This document shows, in pieces, positions 24,161 to 26,412 of a stretch of DNA of 26,412 nucleotides; the stretch's first letter is position 1; every line of letters starts with the position of its first letter. The position numbers and the translations under genes are program-made. The DNA comes from JAKOQB01 sp036824465 (GTDB lineage Bacteria > Pseudomonadota > Gammaproteobacteria > Burkholderiales > Burkholderiaceae_F). The notes under the pieces were generated by a model that was given only the letters and a program-made list of their open reading frames with translations, did no database searches and was not told the DNA's origin. The stretch covers positions 1 to 26,412 of the forward strand of contig DAITAC010000061.1 in assembly GCA_036824465.1 (NCBI GenBank), in the 5' to 3' direction.

Positions 24161-24706
24161 ATGAAGGTCATCGTCACCGAACTGCCGGAAGTCCTGATCC
24201 TTGAACCGCGCGTTTTCAACGATGAGCGTGGCTTCTTCATGGAAAGCTGGAACGCGCGGGTCTTCCGCGACACGACCGGTGTGGACGCGACGTTCGTGCA
24301 GGACAATCACTCGCGTTCGATACGCAACGTGCTGCGTGGCATCCACTACCAGGTTGTCAAGCCGCAGGGCAAGCTGATGCGCGTGGTAACTGGAGCCGTG
24401 TTCGACGTCGCTGTCGATCTGCGGCGCTCGTCACCAAACTTTGGCCGGTGGGTGGGTGTCGAGCTTTCCGCGCAGAACAAGCGGCAGCTGTGGATACCGC
24501 CCGGATTCGGCCACGGTTTTCTGGTCACCAGCGATTTCGCCGACTTCCTCTACAAGACGACCGAGTACTGGATCGGGCACTACGACCGCACGCTGAGGTG
24601 GGACGATCCGAAGCTTGGCATCGATTGGCGGTTGCAGGGCGCGCCCATTCTGGCTGCGAAGGATGCACGGGCGCCACTGCTCGATGCAGCCGAGACTTTT
24701 TCGTGA
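24161..24706 (+). CDS. rmlC: dTDP-4-dehydrorhamnose 3,5-epimerase RmlC
   Basis: A 181-residue cupin epimerase that converts dTDP-4-keto-6-deoxyglucose to dTDP-4-keto-L-rhamnose, the substrate of RmlD. EPRVFNDERGFFMESWN (15-31) and QDNHSRSIRNVLRGIHYQ (47-64) are signatures. His62 is the expected base and Tyr131 (FLYKTTEYW) the general acid, and PPGFGHGFLVTSDFADF lines the barrel. Length is normal (about 180-185). The ATG at 24161 lies 14 bases after the rmlA stop, so the three genes form one unit, rmlBAC. The fourth enzyme, RmlD, is encoded on the opposite strand 4 kb away. Confidence 0.97.
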   Translation: MKVIVTELPEVLILEPRVFNDERGFFMESWNARVFRDTTGVDATFVQDNHSRSIRNVLRGIHYQVVKPQGKLMRVVTGAVFDVAVDLRRSSPNFGRWVGVELSAQNKRQLWIPPGFGHGFLVTSDFADFLYKTTEYWIGHYDRTLRWDDPKLGIDWRLQGAPILAAKDARAPLLDAAETFS

Positions 24707-24788
24707 GGCTTCGCGAGTCTCCGCGCGAACAGACAAGGCGCAGGCCAAGTACCGGCTGAAGAACTCCTTGCAGGGCACATCGACACCG

Positions 24789-24811
24789 GAGAGCCAGCTG
24801 GATTGGCTCTC
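24789..24811 (+). terminator. perfect 8-bp inverted repeat downstream of rmlC
   Basis: GAGAGCCA (24789-24796) and TGGCTCTC (24804-24811) form a perfect stem with a seven-base loop, 83 bases after rmlC and before the next gene. There is no T-run after it, so it is either a weak or factor-assisted terminator, or an RNA-stability element for the rml transcript. Confidence 0.4.
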
Positions 24812-24880
24812 GCCGACCACCGAAGCTGCCGCGCCATTAGCCTAGGCGACTCATTGACGTTGTCTTATCCAGTTCAGCAA

Positions 24881-26293
24881 ATGTCGCCAAACCACAGACA
24901 AGACGCCGGTCCGGACCTCGGGTCGCCCGTTGCGTTGCGGTTTCCGCCAATGGCCCTTTTCGGCGCTCTCGCTTTGATCGGCTGTGCCGTGGTCTATCTG
25001 GTCCTCTATGCAAACGCCGCGACTCTCGACGTGGCATATGCGGACTACCTGCTTCCCCCATTCATCACAGCTGTTGACGCTTGCATGAGCGGGCAGGACT
25101 GCATGGGGGCGTTACTCGCCCCGACCTCCAATGGGTACCGCTGGACCGTCCCGGCGTTGCTGCTGACCCTGAACGCAGCGGTCTTCGGCCTGACCACAAG
25201 GTTCGAACTGGCTCTTGGAATTGTTGGGCTGATCCTGGCCTCGTTGACTCTGTACCTCTGGCTGTCAACCACCTGGCTGAGATCGGCGCGCCCTGTTGTA
25301 CCTGTCGTTCTGTGGATTCCCTGCCTGTTTTTCCTCTTCAACCTGAACCAGTGGGAAAACATTGTTCTTGGCATAGGTGGTTATCACCTGCTGGGGCTGG
25401 CTGCACTGATACTTTGTCTTTGGGTCCTTGATCGTTCGCTTCGGGCGTCACAGGTCACGACGAAGCAAGCCTTCATGTTGTTCTTGTCGCTTGTCGTTTC
25501 GTCACTCTTCCTGCTCCAGTACTTCGTGGTACTGGCCGTGGCTGCGGCGGGCCTTACCTTCGTTGCGCTTGTCGCCGGCTATCGCAATGCGAGCGGGCTG
25601 TTGTTGACGATCCTGGCAGGGTCGGTCGTGGGATTTCTGTTGACGTTCGTTCCAGCCGCTTCCTTCGGGCAGTCGACCGCGGCCGCCTTGCCAAGCCTCG
25701 AGGATTTCGCATCAGTCGCCAGGTTCTTCCTGAACATGCTCGCCGCAGCAATGCTGCAGTGGGAGGGGAAGCGAGTCATGGTCAACAGCGGATACGTGCT
25801 TGGATTGCCCGCCATGATGGCGCTGGCCGTGTCGATCTGGCTCTTTCTGAGCTGTCGCATGTATCGAACCAGTTGGCTGCCGCTCGCATTGTGTGTCTAT
25901 GGCTTGCTGGTCTCCATCGTCGTTTCGTTTTCGCGTTTTCGCTATGGGGTCGAATACGGCTTCGCATCCAGATACACTTCACAGACAGTCCTTGGTTTCC
26001 TTGGATGCTATCTCGTGCTTGTAAAGGCGCTGGAGATTCCAGCGCAGGAACGCGGAGCGATCGGCATCGTCACGGTATTCTGCATCGCGGCGGCGACTAT
26101 GCAGGCTGCGACCCATGTTGTGCAGTGGGAAATCGCCCCACATCGACAAGCGTATTACCGAGAAGTTGTGCGGATTGCGGCCACGTTCGAGCAGGCGTCG
26201 GATGCGGAACTCGTTCGCTTCCAGATACCCGTGCATGCCACGAGGCAGGCTCTTCCGATCCTCAGGCGGCATCGCCTTGCCTTCTTCCGGTAG
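24881..26293 (+). CDS. polytopic membrane protein of unknown function
   Basis: A 470-residue, very hydrophobic protein with about 11-12 predicted membrane helices by eye, starting with MALFGALALIGCAVVYLVLY and including FELALGIVGLILASLTLYLW, VLWIPCLFFLFNL, MLFLSLVVSSLFLLQYFVVL and LLLTILAGSVVGFLLTF. A longer non-membrane loop (about residues 45-85, with two Cys in DACMSGQDC) and FNLNQWENIVLG resemble the membrane glucosyl/mannosyl-transferase-like or O-antigen-locus proteins annotated only as hypothetical. I recognise no Wzx or Wzy signature. The soluble tail (about 400-470) is Arg/Gln-rich. ATG 24881 is chosen. The frame is open to 24803, but the extra residues overlap the inverted repeat and look non-coding. 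It follows rmlC by 174 bases on the same strand and may handle a lipid-linked or secreted glycan. Confidence 0.75.
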   Translation: MSPNHRQDAGPDLGSPVALRFPPMALFGALALIGCAVVYLVLYANAATLDVAYADYLLPPFITAVDACMSGQDCMGALLAPTSNGYRWTVPALLLTLNAAVFGLTTRFELALGIVGLILASLTLYLWLSTTWLRSARPVVPVVLWIPCLFFLFNLNQWENIVLGIGGYHLLGLAALILCLWVLDRSLRASQVTTKQAFMLFLSLVVSSLFLLQYFVVLAVAAAGLTFVALVAGYRNASGLLLTILAGSVVGFLLTFVPAASFGQSTAAALPSLEDFASVARFFLNMLAAAMLQWEGKRVMVNSGYVLGLPAMMALAVSIWLFLSCRMYRTSWLPLALCVYGLLVSIVVSFSRFRYGVEYGFASRYTSQTVLGFLGCYLVLVKALEIPAQERGAIGIVTVFCIAAATMQAATHVVQWEIAPHRQAYYREVVRIAATFEQASDAELVRFQIPVHATRQALPILRRHRLAFFR

Positions 26294-26412
26294 ATTGCGC
26301 CGTTGAGTCTGTTGATTCACCTGAAGTTTCGGACGGTCGATCCATGCATTCGTGCCGGGCGCTGCCGTATGTGCAGGTCGCGCGGCGAATGGCAGCGAGC
26401 CAAGGGACGCTA
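26294..26412. other. right edge of the window
   Basis: 119 bases after the membrane-protein gene. No gene, hairpin or promoter is recognised. An ATG at about 26344 opens a frame to the window end, but it is too short to judge. Confidence 0.2.

Noticed and set aside
1..26412. Transposons, phage genes, CRISPR arrays, tRNA or rRNA genes
   Set aside because: No transposase or integrase motif, no direct-repeat array and no tRNA/rRNA-like segment was seen on either strand. The decayed genes are not bounded by recognisable insertion sequences.

Overview
The window is a high-GC bacterial surface-polysaccharide / glycan-modification locus. The most likely source is a betaproteobacterium, or a related high-GC Gram-negative. 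This is inferred from base composition, a relic of a PEP-CTERM protein with an Arg-rich tail, TPR-linked GT41 and sulfotransferase genes, and a complete dTDP-L-rhamnose gene set. I see no rRNA, tRNA, CRISPR array, transposase or phage gene. Layout: (1) 52-7167, minus strand, probably one transcription unit read right to left: a membrane-anchored GH42-like protein, a DPM1/GtrB-like GT2 with two C-terminal membrane helices, a TPR-GT41 (O-GlcNAc-transferase-like) protein, a small GT-A glycosyltransferase and a sulfotransferase of visibly lower GC. (2) 7199-7603, plus strand: the decayed 3' part of a PEP-CTERM protein with a stop codon exactly in its sorting motif. (3) 7724-9658: a SEC-C + TPR + sulfotransferase fusion. 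(4) 9797 to about 10060: a remnant resembling an HpcH/HpaI aldolase. (5) 10281-12692: a second TPR-GT41 protein. (6) 12783-16146: a compact plus-strand cluster of a DegT-type aminotransferase (broken by a frameshift and a stop), a NeuD/PglD-type acyltransferase, an atypical cytochrome P450 and a free-standing acyl carrier protein. (7) 16186-18007, minus strand: rmlD followed by a frameshifted amidohydrolase. (8) 18278-24706, plus strand: a 1253-residue methyltransferase/GT2/GT4 fusion, then rmlB-rmlA-rmlC. (9) 24881-26293: a polytopic membrane protein of unknown function. How the genes fit together: RmlA, B, C and D make dTDP-L-rhamnose. The glycosyltransferases, especially the fusion protein, would assemble a glycan, and the methyltransferase, sulfotransferases and GT41 enzymes would decorate glycan or protein. 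The aminotransferase-acyltransferase-P450-ACP cluster is the least familiar part. The gene order suggests (inference) a system that oxidises an ACP-bound acyl chain and transfers it to an amino sugar derived from the RmlB product dTDP-4-keto-6-deoxyglucose. Its aminotransferase now looks inactivated, and all four decayed genes of the window lie between about 7.2 and 17.1 kb, while both flanks are intact.
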